A DNA stretch of 64,000 bases. It comes from Salinivirgaceae bacterium (lineage in GTDB: Bacteria; Bacteroidota; Bacteroidia; Bacteroidales; SZUA-534). The notes beneath the pieces were generated by a model that saw only the letters and a program-made list of their open reading frames with translations, made no database searches and was not told the DNA's origin. Positions 18,372-26,641 of this stretch are shown piece after piece (the first letter of the stretch is position 1; each line of letters opens with the position of its first letter). The stretch is taken from positions 1 through 64,000 of the forward strand of contig JAFVGW010000012.1 in the NCBI GenBank assembly GCA_017474765.1, read 5' to 3'. Position numbers and translations under genes: made by a program.

Positions 18372-19122
18372 TTCGTTCTATTTTATTGATTAATAATTTT
18401 TTAGGTTTAAATGCATTCTGCTTCAAATCCTCGTGCAGGTACGAGATGCCGATGCAGTATTTGCTCAAGCCAGTGTTGAGGCCGTGCACGTTTTTCATTA
18501 TGTCGATGATTGGCGTGCGCATCGATGAGCGTTCCTTTTTCACTTCGGCAATGCACAAACGGTTGAGTTTGATGGTGTTACCGTCGTGCGAGAACGAGAG
18601 GTTATGGTCGATGGTGATGCGCTCGTGAGTCTCGAACGATGCCAGCGTGATGCGGTTGAATCCGTTAATCGACACAAAATCAAGATTATCGGCCTGGCGG
18701 TGCGTCTTCTCCTCAATAAAGCGACGACACTCGTCGTTGAGCCCGTCGGTGCTGCTGATTTTGATGCGCGACTTCTTGGTCTGCCCTTTGTTGGTTTTGT
18801 GCTTGATTTCGAGATACGACTGCTGGTTGACCTCGTAGGTGCGCATGCGGATTTTGTAGCGGTCGGCGTGGCCTTTCTGGTGCTCCGAAAAGAAGAACCA
18901 GTCGGGCGTGTCCATGTATTTGGTCAGGTAGAAGAACTCGCGCTGGCCGTTGATTTCGAGCACGCGGTAGTGTTCGGCCGCCTGACGGAGCACGTTGCCC
19001 AACTCGTTGATTGAGAAGACGAACTTGTTGTCGAGACGATTCATCAACTTCAGGTCGTCCATCTCCGAGAGCGAGATTGGCGTAAAACGTTGGAGACTCT
19101 CCTTTATCTCGTCTTCAGTCAT
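18352..19122 (-). CDS. VTC-domain polyphosphate polymerase-like protein
   Basis: The 256-residue product is a stand-alone VTC domain of the CYTH/triphosphate-tunnel fold. The tunnel motifs are visible: KFVFSINEL, RYKIRMRTYEVNQQSYLEIKHKTNKGQ, KKSRIKI, RITIDHNLSF and IAEVKKE. In yeast Vtc4 this domain makes polyphosphate from ATP at the membrane and feeds it through the membrane. Here the gene is coupled to the DUF4956 membrane protein (20-base overlap) and starts on the stop codon of the preceding lipoprotein. Bacterial VTC proteins of this type are annotated as polyphosphate polymerase-like, but their product is to my knowledge not settled. Confidence 0.88.
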   Translation of the reverse strand: MTEDEIKESLQRFTPISLSEMDDLKLMNRLDNKFVFSINELGNVLRQAAEHYRVLEINGQREFFYLTKYMDTPDWFFFSEHQKGHADRYKIRMRTYEVNQQSYLEIKHKTNKGQTKKSRIKISSTDGLNDECRRFIEEKTHRQADNLDFVSINGFNRITLASFETHERITIDHNLSFSHDGNTIKLNRLCIAEVKKERSSMRTPIIDIMKNVHGLNTGLSKYCIGISYLHEDLKQNAFKPKKLLINKIERNEYFAN

Positions 19123-19529
19123 CAGTCGTAGATTGTGATTTTCGGAGCCTCAACCGTCTGGTTGTTCTTGCTGATTTTCACGGTGACTGCAGAGCGCACT
19201 TTCATCGGCGATGTCGGGTTGTCCTTGTCTTTCGAGAGGGCGTAGATGGTGTAGTTGCCCTTTGTCAGATAGTCGAACTTGTAGCAGCCAGCGTCGTCGG
19301 TTCTGAAGTCCTTGCTGTAGATGGTGTCGTTGCCGTAGAGCAGATAAACGCGCTCCTCCTGTGCCCAATACTGGTCATTAATTTTGGAGAAGTTCGAGTT
19401 CCAGTCTTCAACCCAAACGCGGCCGTAGATTGTTGACGAGCCGCCAGGACCTTCTTCCTTGGCGCACGAGCCGAAAAGGAAAGGAACAATGGCAAGCAGT
19501 GCCACGCCTTTTTTGAATCGATTTTTCAT
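19122..19529 (-). CDS. Small lipoprotein with a carboxypeptidase-regulatory-like domain
   Basis: The 135-residue product starts with a lipoprotein signal (KKGVALLAIVPFLFGSCAKE, lipobox FGSC). The mature part looks like a single beta-sandwich of the carboxypeptidase-regulatory/CNA-B type (TIYGRVWVEDW, then DDAGCYKFDYLTKGNYTIYALSKD). I chose the ATG at 19529 because it is where the lipoprotein signal begins. Its TGA overlaps the VTC start by one base, so it is translated together with the VTC gene and is probably a surface or periplasmic accessory. The specific function is unknown. Confidence 0.8.
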   Translation of the reverse strand: MKNRFKKGVALLAIVPFLFGSCAKEEGPGGSSTIYGRVWVEDWNSNFSKINDQYWAQEERVYLLYGNDTIYSKDFRTDDAGCYKFDYLTKGNYTIYALSKDKDNPTSPMKVRSAVTVKISKNNQTVEAPKITIYD

Positions 19530-19736
19530 TTCAATCTTATATTTTTTGTTTATGAAATCGATTGCACAAATTGTGTCTTCGATTCCGCCGCAATTATAAC
19601 CATACATTTTGTTTTTATGGTATAAATTTTCGGCAAATTGGGCGGATATTTCGACCAATCGCGATTTTTCAGCCCAAACGGCTTTGCTGGCGCGATTTTT
19701 CAGAAGTCCGATATTTTTATCGATTCTTTGCCCCTG

Positions 19737-21080
19737 TTACGAAAACTGACCGATTATCTCCTTGATTTTCTTCAACTTTTCGTCGAGCATCTGCTGGGTT
19801 TTGGCTTCGGCCAGAAGGCGCAGATAGGGCTCGGTGTTCGAGGGGCGGATGTTGAACCACCAGTCGGCAAACTCAACGCGGTAGCCGTCGAAATCGAACA
19901 TGGCGGTTGGTTTTTCGGTGCTGGTGAAATAGTCGCGCACAGCGTCCATGGCCTGCTGCTTTTGCTCAATTTTGAAATTGATTTCGCCTGAATTGCAATA
20001 TTTTGCAATGCCCGCAATGGCTTGCGACAGCGTTTTTCCCTGCTTTTTCAGATTGGCAACAATGCCCAGCACAATAAGCGATGCCATAATGCCCGAATCG
20101 CTGTAGTAAAAGTCGCGGAAATAGTAGTGGCCAGCCAGTTCGCCGCCGTAAATGCCGTCAATCTCGCGCAGTTTGAGCGCCGCATACGCACGGCCAACGC
20201 GCCACATATTCATTTTCGAGCCGAATTTCTCAACGTACTCGCCCACCGCTTTCGATGTGCGAATGTCTTGCAACACATTGCCTTTCAAGCCTTTCTCCTC
20301 AAGGAAATAGTGCGCCAGCAAGCCGATTATCAAATCGGGACTGATGAAATTTCCGTTTTCATCAATGAACATCACGCGGTCGGCATCGCCATCGTAGATA
20401 ACACCAACATCGGCCTTTTCGCGCTTCACAAGAGCCTCAATGTCAGCGCAGTTCGCCTCGATGAGCGGGTTTGGCTCATGGTGCGGGAAGGTGCCGTCGA
20501 GCGTGTCATATATATAGGTTGGAGCATCGCCTAAAATATTGTGTATCAGCATTGAGGCCATGCCATTCGAACAATCGATGGCAATTTTCAAACCTGACAG
20601 GTCTTTCAGATATTGCCGCTGAAAATCAAGGTATTCGGCTTTGAAATCGAAATCAATAACCTTTCCCTTTTTGGCTACAGGAGCCACGTTGCGGGTTTCA
20701 ACCATCTGCTTCAGTTCTCCCAAACCAGAGTCGAGGCCAACGGGCAGCGCCTGCGCCCTCGAAATCTTCAACCCGTTGTATTCCTTTGAGTTATGCGAAG
20801 CCGTTATCTGCACCGACGCCTCGAAATTGAATTTTGCGGTGGCATAATATACCATAGGTGTGGTGGTGAGCCCTGCGGCGTAAACGTCGGCGCCAGCATC
20901 GGTTATGCCACGGCACAGCGACTCAAAAATCTCGGGCGACGATGTGCGCATATCGCGGCCAACAAGTATCTTGTTGGTTTTGAACAGTTCAGGAATGAAA
21001 AAGCCGATTTTGTAAACATCGTCTTTGTTGAATTGGTCGGGATAGATTCCGCGAATGTCGTAGGCGTGAAATGCGTTCAT
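19737..21080 (-). CDS. manB: Phosphomannomutase/phosphoglucomutase
   Basis: This is an alpha-D-phosphohexomutase that interconverts hexose 6- and 1-phosphates for nucleotide-sugar and polysaccharide synthesis. Active-site Ser95 lies in TASHNSKEYNGLK, metal binding is DGDADR (near 235), the sugar-binding loop is GGELAGHYYF and the phosphate-binding loop is RPSNTEPYLRL. The length of 447 residues is typical. The Ser where TASHNP usually has Pro is a common variant. It appears monocistronic. Confidence 0.94.
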   Translation of the reverse strand: MNAFHAYDIRGIYPDQFNKDDVYKIGFFIPELFKTNKILVGRDMRTSSPEIFESLCRGITDAGADVYAAGLTTTPMVYYATAKFNFEASVQITASHNSKEYNGLKISRAQALPVGLDSGLGELKQMVETRNVAPVAKKGKVIDFDFKAEYLDFQRQYLKDLSGLKIAIDCSNGMASMLIHNILGDAPTYIYDTLDGTFPHHEPNPLIEANCADIEALVKREKADVGVIYDGDADRVMFIDENGNFISPDLIIGLLAHYFLEEKGLKGNVLQDIRTSKAVGEYVEKFGSKMNMWRVGRAYAALKLREIDGIYGGELAGHYYFRDFYYSDSGIMASLIVLGIVANLKKQGKTLSQAIAGIAKYCNSGEINFKIEQKQQAMDAVRDYFTSTEKPTAMFDFDGYRVEFADWWFNIRPSNTEPYLRLLAEAKTQQMLDEKLKKIKEIIGQFS

Positions 21081-21120
21081 AGTTCAAAGTTTTTGTTTTG
21101 CCGAAGATAGAAATTATTTA

Positions 21121-21335
21121 GGAATTAGGAGGGAGGAGGTAGAAATTAGGCATTATATGTAATTGGTGTTGGGTGTTAGGTATTGGTAGGCATCAGGCAT
21201 CAGGTGTTAGGCACTAGGCATTAGTGAATTACGAATCATTACACATTACTCATTACTCAATTCTTGTTCATTCTCAATTTTCAATTGTCCATTCACAATT
21301 GTCCACTGTCAATTGTCCATTGTCTGTCGTCCCAA
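21121..21335. repeat. Degenerate 7-bp repeat array and CAATTGTC-type simple sequence
   Basis: About 21150-21235 is the reverse-complement counterpart of the array at 661-760 (GGTAGGCATCAGGCATCAGG). From 21250 the text changes to repeated TCAATTGTCCATT and TTCTCAATTTTC words. No gene is present. The rbfA -7 box TACCTTTG follows at 21345-21352. Confidence 0.75.
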
Positions 21336-21375
21336 AAATCTTTCTACCTTTGCACCAAATATAAATAGAATCATC

Positions 21376-21738
21376 ATGGAAGAGTTGACACCACGCCAGA
21401 ATAAAGTTTCGCGCCTGATTCAGAAGGATTTGGCCGAGATGTTCCAAAGTTACGCCCGCAGTTGGTTCAAGGGCTCGATTATCACCGTGTCGGTGGTGCG
21501 CATCAGCCCCGACCTTTCGGTGGCGAAGGTCTATCTGAGCATCTTCCCCGACAGCCGCCGCGACGAGATAATGAACTCAATATCAGCGCACAGCAAGGAA
21601 ATACGTTTCCAGTTGGGCAACCGCATCCACAATCAGGTGCGCATTATTCCCGAACTGAATTTCTTCATCGACGACTCACTCGACTATCTTGAAAACATCG
21701 AGCGTCTGCTCAAAGGCGACCAGGACAAACAGTCGTAA
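21376..21738 (+). CDS. rbfA: 30S ribosome-binding factor A
   Basis: RbfA is a late 30S assembly factor that binds near the 5' end of 16S rRNA. The 120-residue product shows the KH-like family pattern (RQNKVSRLIQKDLAEMFQ at the start, then ISPDLSVAKVYLSIFP, and RIIPELNFFIDDSLDYLENIERLL at the end). The ATG at 21376 gives the normal length and follows TACCTTTG at 21345 by 23 bases. It lies 17 bases before the permease gene, a common pairing in Bacteroidota. Confidence 0.96.
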   Translation: MEELTPRQNKVSRLIQKDLAEMFQSYARSWFKGSIITVSVVRISPDLSVAKVYLSIFPDSRRDEIMNSISAHSKEIRFQLGNRIHNQVRIIPELNFFIDDSLDYLENIERLLKGDQDKQS

Positions 21739-21755
21739 CTCTCAATCACACAGCA

Positions 21756-22997
21756 ATGAACCTGTCGGCTTTTGTGGCTCGCCGCTACCTGTTCTCAAAG
21801 AAATCGCACAACATCATCAACGTCATATCGGCCATTTCGCTGGTGGGCGTGGCAGTGTGCACAATGGCGCTCATCTTTGTGCTGTCGGTTTTCAACGGGT
21901 TCGATGGCCTGATAAAGTCGATGTTCAGCAATTTCGACCCCGACATCAAAATCACGCCCGCACAGGGCAAAGTGCTTGAGCCACAAGACGAAAGGCTGGC
22001 GGCGGCTTGTCAGTTGGACTGCATCGATTTGGTTTGCGAGACGCTTGAAGAGAACGTGCTGCTTGAGTACGACAAACACATGAATCCTGGCATAATTAAA
22101 GGTGTGCCAGACAGTTACAGCCGTCTGACTGGCATCGACACAACACTCATCAACGGCACTTTCACGCTCAACGACGGCCACCGTCCGATGGCGGTTGTGG
22201 GCGCAGGGCTGGCCTACTACCTGTCGGTGAACATCAACTTTGTCAATCCGCTGCTCATCTATGTGCCAAAACGCAGCGGCCGCATATCGATGAACCCCGA
22301 ACGCGCCTTCAGCAAATCGTACATCTTCCCATCGGGAATTTTTGCCATTCAGCAGGAAATCGATACGCGCTATATGATTGTGCCGCTCGACTTTGCGCGC
22401 AAACTGCTCGAATATTCGACGCAGGCAAGCGCACTCGAAATCAAACTAAAGCCTGGCACCGACCCCATCCGTGCCCGCGATGAGATTCAGCAAACGGCTG
22501 GCAGTGAGTATGTGGTGCGCACGCAGTATCAGCAGCACGAGTTGCTCTACAAGGTGATGAAGTCCGAAAAATTTGCCATCTATCTGATACTCACCTTCAT
22601 ACTGTTGATTGGCAGTTTCAATATGATTGGCTCGCTGGCAATGCTCATCATCGACAAGAAAAACGACATTAAAACCTTGAGCCACATCGGATTAAGCAAA
22701 CGCGGCATCCGTCGCATCTTTGCAAGCGAAGGGCGCCTGATTAGCATTGGCGGGGCGGTTATCGGGTTGCTGCTCGGACTGCTCGTGTGCTGGCTTCAGC
22801 AGACGTTCGGCTTCCTGAAACTCGACTCGATGGGAACATTCGTTATCAGCAATTACCCCGTGAAGATGATGTGGACCGATTTTGTGCTGGTGCTCGTCAC
22901 GGTGGTGGGCATCGGGCTGGTGGCCGCCTGGTACCCAATCAGGCTATTCACAAAACGTTATCTATCTGATTTCCCTGACGAAAACGAAGGGGTGTAA
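21756..22997 (+). CDS. LolC/LolE-type ABC transporter permease
   Basis: The 413-residue protein has the FtsX/MacB architecture: one N-terminal membrane segment (about 22-45, IINVISAISLVGVAVCTMALIF), a large periplasmic MacB-PCD-like domain, then three membrane segments (about 268-295, 330-350, 372-395). The N-terminal FVARRYLFSKKSHNIINVIS and LTFILLIGSFNMIGSLAMLIIDKKNDI are typical of the lipoprotein-releasing family, which passes lipoproteins to the outer-membrane carrier. No ATPase gene is adjacent. The last 50 bases overlap the 3' end of folK on the other strand. Confidence 0.9.
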   Translation: MNLSAFVARRYLFSKKSHNIINVISAISLVGVAVCTMALIFVLSVFNGFDGLIKSMFSNFDPDIKITPAQGKVLEPQDERLAAACQLDCIDLVCETLEENVLLEYDKHMNPGIIKGVPDSYSRLTGIDTTLINGTFTLNDGHRPMAVVGAGLAYYLSVNINFVNPLLIYVPKRSGRISMNPERAFSKSYIFPSGIFAIQQEIDTRYMIVPLDFARKLLEYSTQASALEIKLKPGTDPIRARDEIQQTAGSEYVVRTQYQQHELLYKVMKSEKFAIYLILTFILLIGSFNMIGSLAMLIIDKKNDIKTLSHIGLSKRGIRRIFASEGRLISIGGAVIGLLLGLLVCWLQQTFGFLKLDSMGTFVISNYPVKMMWTDFVLVLVTVVGIGLVAAWYPIRLFTKRYLSDFPDENEGV

Positions 22998-23466
22998 CCG
23001 CCGATTTATCATCACATTCCGCCCAAAGTTGGCTCACCGTTTTTCCAAAAACAGGATGCACAAAATCTGCTGCGATTTCGCATAACGGACGCAGCACAAA
23101 ATTACGGCGATGCATTAGCGGATGCGGCACTTGCAGGTCGGGCTGGCTGATGATTTGGCCACCAAAAAATATAATGTCGATGTCGATGGTGCGTGGCTCA
23201 TAGCCGTTGCCGCTGCGGGTGCGTCCAAGTTCGGACTCAATCTGCAGGCAACGCTCTAGCACGGCGTTCGGCTCAAGTTCGGTTTCCACCGCAACCACCT
23301 GATTCAGAAACCATTGGCTGCACTCAAGTCCCCACGGTTCCGACTGGTAGATTCCTGATGATTGCGCGATTGTACCTATTCGGCTCTCTATCAGGCCGAT
23401 GGCTCGATTCAAATAGTCATGCGTATCGCCCACATTTCCGCCCAAACAGAGATAGACCGTTTCCAT
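22948..23466 (-). CDS. folK: 2-amino-4-hydroxy-6-hydroxymethyldihydropteridine pyrophosphokinase
   Basis: FolK transfers pyrophosphate from ATP to the pterin precursor in folate synthesis. Family motifs are present: YLCLGGNVGD at the start, RTIDIDIIFFGG in the middle (the Mg-binding Asp pair) and VPHPLMHRRNFVLRPL. The ATG at 23466 gives 172 residues. It follows the lipoprotein gene by two bases on the same strand, and its 3' end overlaps the permease gene by 50 bases in convergent orientation. Confidence 0.94.
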   Translation of the reverse strand: METVYLCLGGNVGDTHDYLNRAIGLIESRIGTIAQSSGIYQSEPWGLECSQWFLNQVVAVETELEPNAVLERCLQIESELGRTRSGNGYEPRTIDIDIIFFGGQIISQPDLQVPHPLMHRRNFVLRPLCEIAADFVHPVFGKTVSQLWAECDDKSAVTPLRFRQGNQIDNVL

Positions 23467-23468
23467 AA

Positions 23469-23918
23469 TCAGTTGAAAATGCGCAGGATGGGTTCGCTGT
23501 AACTCACGCGGTAACTTTTGAGCGAGTAGCGTGCCTTGCCCGATGTGGGCATTCCGCAATTGACAAGTTCGTATTTCGAGCCGCAAACAGGGCAAACGGC
23601 ACCCGCAATGTTGCCTTCGTCGAGCACCACGGCGCAAGTGTCGCTCACTTCGTAGGTGCAGGTGCAGTCGAAGGCATTGAAATCATTGCCCGATGTGTGG
23701 TAAACAATTATCCCGTTGCCGCCGTAGCCGCAGTCCTTCACCACCACGCGGCCGTTATCGCTCTGCAAATCAATGTATTTCGCGTCAAGCGTATTGATGC
23801 GCACCTTCACTTCAACCCACGGCACCACATCGTCGTCTTCGTTAAAACACGAAACGCACGCCGCCGCGGTTGCTAAAATGCAAAAAGTGAGTACCTTTGA
23901 CAAAGATTTGCAAATCAT
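23469..23918 (-). CDS. Lipoprotein with a Rieske-like fold and an all-cysteine metal site
   Basis: The 149-residue product has a lipoprotein signal (lipobox near AACVSC). The mature domain resembles the small Rieske-type beta domain, but the usual CxH and CxxH are CTC and CPVC (FDCTCTYE, 21 residues, then CPVCGSKYELVNCG). Four Cys would suit zinc or a rubredoxin-like iron better than a [2Fe-2S] cluster with two His. The C-terminal GKARYSLKSYRV is the usual final strand. Function is unknown. It is the first gene of a two-gene unit with folK, and its promoter box (TATATTTG, 23942-23949 minus) lies inside the divergent gene. Confidence 0.78.
   Translation of the reverse strand: MICKSLSKVLTFCILATAAACVSCFNEDDDVVPWVEVKVRINTLDAKYIDLQSDNGRVVVKDCGYGGNGIIVYHTSGNDFNAFDCTCTYEVSDTCAVVLDEGNIAGAVCPVCGSKYELVNCGMPTSGKARYSLKSYRVSYSEPILRIFN
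23870..23899 (+). promoter_or_regulatory. Promoter of the basic secreted protein gene
   Basis: TTG (23870-23872), 19 bases, then TACCTTTG (23892-23899), 26 bases before the ATG at 23926. It lies inside the start of the oppositely oriented lipoprotein gene. Confidence 0.7.
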
Positions 23919-23925
23919 TGCGCTG

Positions 23926-24330
23926 ATGAAATTTATTGTCGCAAATATACTGTTTTTATTGCTGATGGCAGCGCCGTTCGCTTCATCGGCCCAATATCAG
24001 TATCTGTTCGACAACAAATCGGACAAGCACAAGCACAGCGTGAAAAGCGACATCGAGATGCTGAAAGCAAACGTGGAAGAGTACAAAAAGATGAAGCAGG
24101 AAGCGAAGGAAGACCGCAAGGCGTCGCGGCAGACGATGAACCATACCTATCGTATTCAGAAGCGCTACACGCGGCGGCGGATGATGGAATCGCGCTGCAA
24201 GGCGGCCGAATTCAACGGCGACCATCACTTCTGGTGCGAGCCGCTTCACCGCTTATGGCGCCACGGCGATTTTATGCCGTACATTTTCGCCCACAACAAG
24301 GGCAAATGCAAAATGAGTGTGAAAAAATAG
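23926..24330 (+). CDS. Small basic secreted protein, unknown function
   Basis: The 134-residue product has a signal peptide (MKFIVANILFLLLMAAPFAS) and a Lys/Arg/His-rich mature part. The first half is a charged helix (SDIEMLKANVEEYKKMKQEAKEDRKASRQ). The second half has RRRMMESRCKAAEFNGDHHFWCEP, with two Cys that could pair. I do not recognise the family. The ATG at 23926 is only seven bases from the divergent lipoprotein start, so the two genes share overlapping promoters. A frame extending upstream to 23773 is an artefact of the antisense gene. Confidence 0.72.
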   Translation: MKFIVANILFLLLMAAPFASSAQYQYLFDNKSDKHKHSVKSDIEMLKANVEEYKKMKQEAKEDRKASRQTMNHTYRIQKRYTRRRMMESRCKAAEFNGDHHFWCEPLHRLWRHGDFMPYIFAHNKGKCKMSVKK

Positions 24331-24629
24331 GCGGTTTTGTTTTTTGCATGCCCTAACGGGCAGAAATTGTAAGAAAATATAAAACAAAATTGTTCATAAT
24401 CAGGTTCTAACCAAATTAATCCAAACAAACCCCATTTTTTTAGGATAAATTTGGGTTCGTTTGGTTAAACGATAAATGATTTAAATTCAATTTTTTATAA
24501 ATTTTATATCCATTTTTCTAAAAATTTCTCGCGCAAGCGACACCGCTATTTTTTTTGATTGATTCGGGTTCGTTTGGTTAGAGATAAATAACTAAAAACA
24601 CATCGCGTAAGCGGCACCATCATTTTATG
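24331..24629. repeat. AT-rich intergenic mosaic repeat
   Basis: No gene is seen. GGGTTCGTTTGGTTA occurs twice (24451-24465 and about 24567-24581), and short motifs such as CTCGCGCAAGCGACACCGCTATTTTTTTT and ATCGCGTAAGCGGCACCATCATTTT are related to one another and to 440-620. Confidence 0.6.
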
Positions 24630-24659
24630 TTGGCAAAACCGCTATTTTAAGTACCTTTG
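24630..24659 (+). promoter_or_regulatory. Promoter of pheS
   Basis: TTG (24630-24632), 19 bases, then TACCTTTG (24652-24659), 24 bases before the pheS ATG. This is a textbook Bacteroidota promoter. Confidence 0.78.
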
Positions 24660-24683
24660 CACTCGTTTTAAAAACAACAATAT

Positions 24684-25721
24684 ATGTTAGACAAGATAAA
24701 GGAATTGGCAGGCTCTGTTCAGCAGTTCCAGGCCAATTCGGCGGAAAGCCTTGAGCAGTTCCGTTTGAAATTCTTAAGTAAGAAAGGCGAAATCGGCCAG
24801 TTGTTCGATGAGTTCCGCACCGTTCCAGCCGAAATGAAAAAGCAGTTTGGCGCCGAAATCAACAAACTGAAACAGTTTGCACAGCAGAAATACGACGATG
24901 CCGCCGCGGCTCTCGAAAACGCAGTGTCGGACGACAGCCGCCACGACCTGACGCGCCCTGGCGAGCCGTTTGAGATTGGTACCCGCCACCCCATTTCAAT
25001 CGTCAAGAACGAGATTGTGGACATCTTCAGCCGCATCGGGTTCACCGTTGCCGAAGGTCCCGAAGTTGAAGACGACTGGCATGTGTTCTCGGCCATGAAC
25101 TTCGCCGCCGAGCACCCCGCACGCGATATGCAGGACACCTTCTTTGTTGAGAAGAAATCGATGGAGCCCGACCCGCACGACATTCTGCTGCGCACCCACA
25201 CATCGAGCGTGCAGTCGCGCATAATGGAAAAACGCCAGCCGCCAATCCGCATGATTTTCCCTGGCCGCGTGTTCCGCAACGAAGCCATTTCGGCCCGCGC
25301 ACACTGCATCTTCCACCAGGTTGAAGGTTTGTATGTGGCTGAAAATGTTTCGTTTGCCGATTTAAAACAGACACTTTTGTATTTCGCCAAAGAGATGTTC
25401 GGCAACGACACCAAAATCCGTCTGCGCCCGTCGTACTTCCCGTTCACCGAGCCTTCGGCCGAAATGGACGTGTCGTGCTCAATCTGCGGCGGCAAGGGCT
25501 GCAACATCTGCAAGGGCACTGGATGGCTCGAGATTCTGGGCTGCGGCATGGTTGACCCCAACGTGCTGAAAAACTGCGGCATCGACAGCGAGAAATACAC
25601 AGGTTTCGCCTTTGGCATGGGCGTTGAGCGCATTGCCATGCTGAAATATCAGGTGCGCGACCTGCGACTCTATTTCGAGAACGACATCCGATTCCTGAAA
25701 CAGTTTAAATCAGCATATTAA
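24684..25721 (+). CDS. pheS: Phenylalanyl-tRNA synthetase alpha subunit
   Basis: PheS is the catalytic class II subunit that charges tRNA-Phe. Motif 2 is GRVFRNEAISARAHCIFHQ and motif 3 is GFAFGMGVERIAMLKY. The N-terminal coiled-coil arm is present. Between them lies CSICGGKGCNICKGTGWLE, a four-Cys insertion found in Bacteroidota PheS and absent in E. coli; it probably binds zinc. The length of 345 residues is normal. pheT is not adjacent. No Phe-rich leader peptide was found in the short 5' region. Confidence 0.97.
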   Translation: MLDKIKELAGSVQQFQANSAESLEQFRLKFLSKKGEIGQLFDEFRTVPAEMKKQFGAEINKLKQFAQQKYDDAAAALENAVSDDSRHDLTRPGEPFEIGTRHPISIVKNEIVDIFSRIGFTVAEGPEVEDDWHVFSAMNFAAEHPARDMQDTFFVEKKSMEPDPHDILLRTHTSSVQSRIMEKRQPPIRMIFPGRVFRNEAISARAHCIFHQVEGLYVAENVSFADLKQTLLYFAKEMFGNDTKIRLRPSYFPFTEPSAEMDVSCSICGGKGCNICKGTGWLEILGCGMVDPNVLKNCGIDSEKYTGFAFGMGVERIAMLKYQVRDLRLYFENDIRFLKQFKSAY

Positions 25722-25948
25722 AGGACTACGGACATCAGACTACAGACAACAGTCAATCAACAATTAAAAATAATGAGTGTCACGAAGGGGTGTTGTCTTA
25801 AGTCTAAACATTAAAATTTAGAATCTAAAACTTAAAACTTCAATAAGATAAAACTTAAAACTTCGCCAAGTTACAACGGCAAATAATTATTTTCAAAAAT
25901 TGTAAAAACGATTATTTTTGCCCCGTTTATTGAAAATTCTATTGTATT
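25722..25948. other. Intergenic region with simple repeats and a promoter box
   Basis: ACTACGGACATCAGACTACAGACAACAG and repeats of AAACTTAAAACTT/CTTAAAACTTC fill the gap. TATTTTTG at 25913-25920 is the likely -7 box for the TPR gene, 28 bases before its ATG. Confidence 0.55.
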
Positions 25949-26641
25949 ATGTCGAAAAACGTTAAAGACCAACAACCTGACAGTTTTGAAAACGTTCAGG
26001 AAACACTGAATAGAGCCGAATTGTTCATCAACGACCACAAATCGGTAATATCATACGCAGTTATTGGCATTCTGGCCGTGGTTGCCATCTTCTTTGCTGT
26101 ACAGCGCTTCTATCTGGTGCCGCAAAACAACAAGGCAAGCGCCGCAATGTTTGCAGCCGAGCAATATTTCCAGAAAGATTCGTTTGAAATTGCTCTCAAC
26201 GGCGACGGCAACTATGCTGGTTTTCTGGATGTTATTGACGACTATGGCATGACCCAGACAGGCAAACTGGCCAACTACTACGCTGGTCTGTGCTATATGT
26301 ACACAGGCGACTTCGAGAGCGCTATCAGCCACTTGAAGAAATTCAAATCGAAAGACATCACCTTGAGTTCAGTTGCTCTGGGCGTGATGGGCGATGCATA
26401 CGTTGAGTTGGGCGAAGAAGCAAAAGGCGCATCGTACTACGAGAAAGCCGCTGCCAACGCCAAAAACGATTTCACAACACCGCTCTATCTGAACAAAGCC
26501 GCACAGGTTTACGAGAAACTGGGCAACTACAAGAAAGCCCTGGCTCTCTACACCGCAATCAAAAACGACTTTGCCATGTCGCAGGAAGCAATGAATGCCG
26601 ACAAGAACATTGAAAAGATGAACGCCGAGATTGCAAAATAA
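25949..26641 (+). CDS. Membrane-anchored tetratricopeptide-repeat protein
   Basis: The 230-residue protein has a short cytosolic N-terminus, one membrane segment (about 33-52, VISYAVIGILAVVAIFFAV) and then TPR helices facing the periplasm. Repeats are visible as NYYAGLCYMYTGDFESAISHLKKF, ALGVMGDAYVELGEEAKGASYYEKAA and LNKAAQVYEKLGNYKKALALYTAI. It resembles the YfgM-like/DUF2133 class in layout. Such proteins act as envelope chaperone partners in E. coli; the role here is not proved. Its stop overlaps the ribH start by one base. Confidence 0.88.
   Translation: MSKNVKDQQPDSFENVQETLNRAELFINDHKSVISYAVIGILAVVAIFFAVQRFYLVPQNNKASAAMFAAEQYFQKDSFEIALNGDGNYAGFLDVIDDYGMTQTGKLANYYAGLCYMYTGDFESAISHLKKFKSKDITLSSVALGVMGDAYVELGEEAKGASYYEKAAANAKNDFTTPLYLNKAAQVYEKLGNYKKALALYTAIKNDFAMSQEAMNADKNIEKMNAEIAK

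Noticed and set aside
23773-23925. Upstream extension of the small basic secreted protein
   Set aside because: It is antisense to the lipoprotein gene and would bury the signal peptide; the ATG at 23926 follows a good promoter.
24600-24683. Search for a Phe-rich leader peptide before pheS, prompted by the ilv attenuator
   Set aside because: The promoter box ends 24 bases before the ATG, which leaves no room for a leader frame and hairpins.
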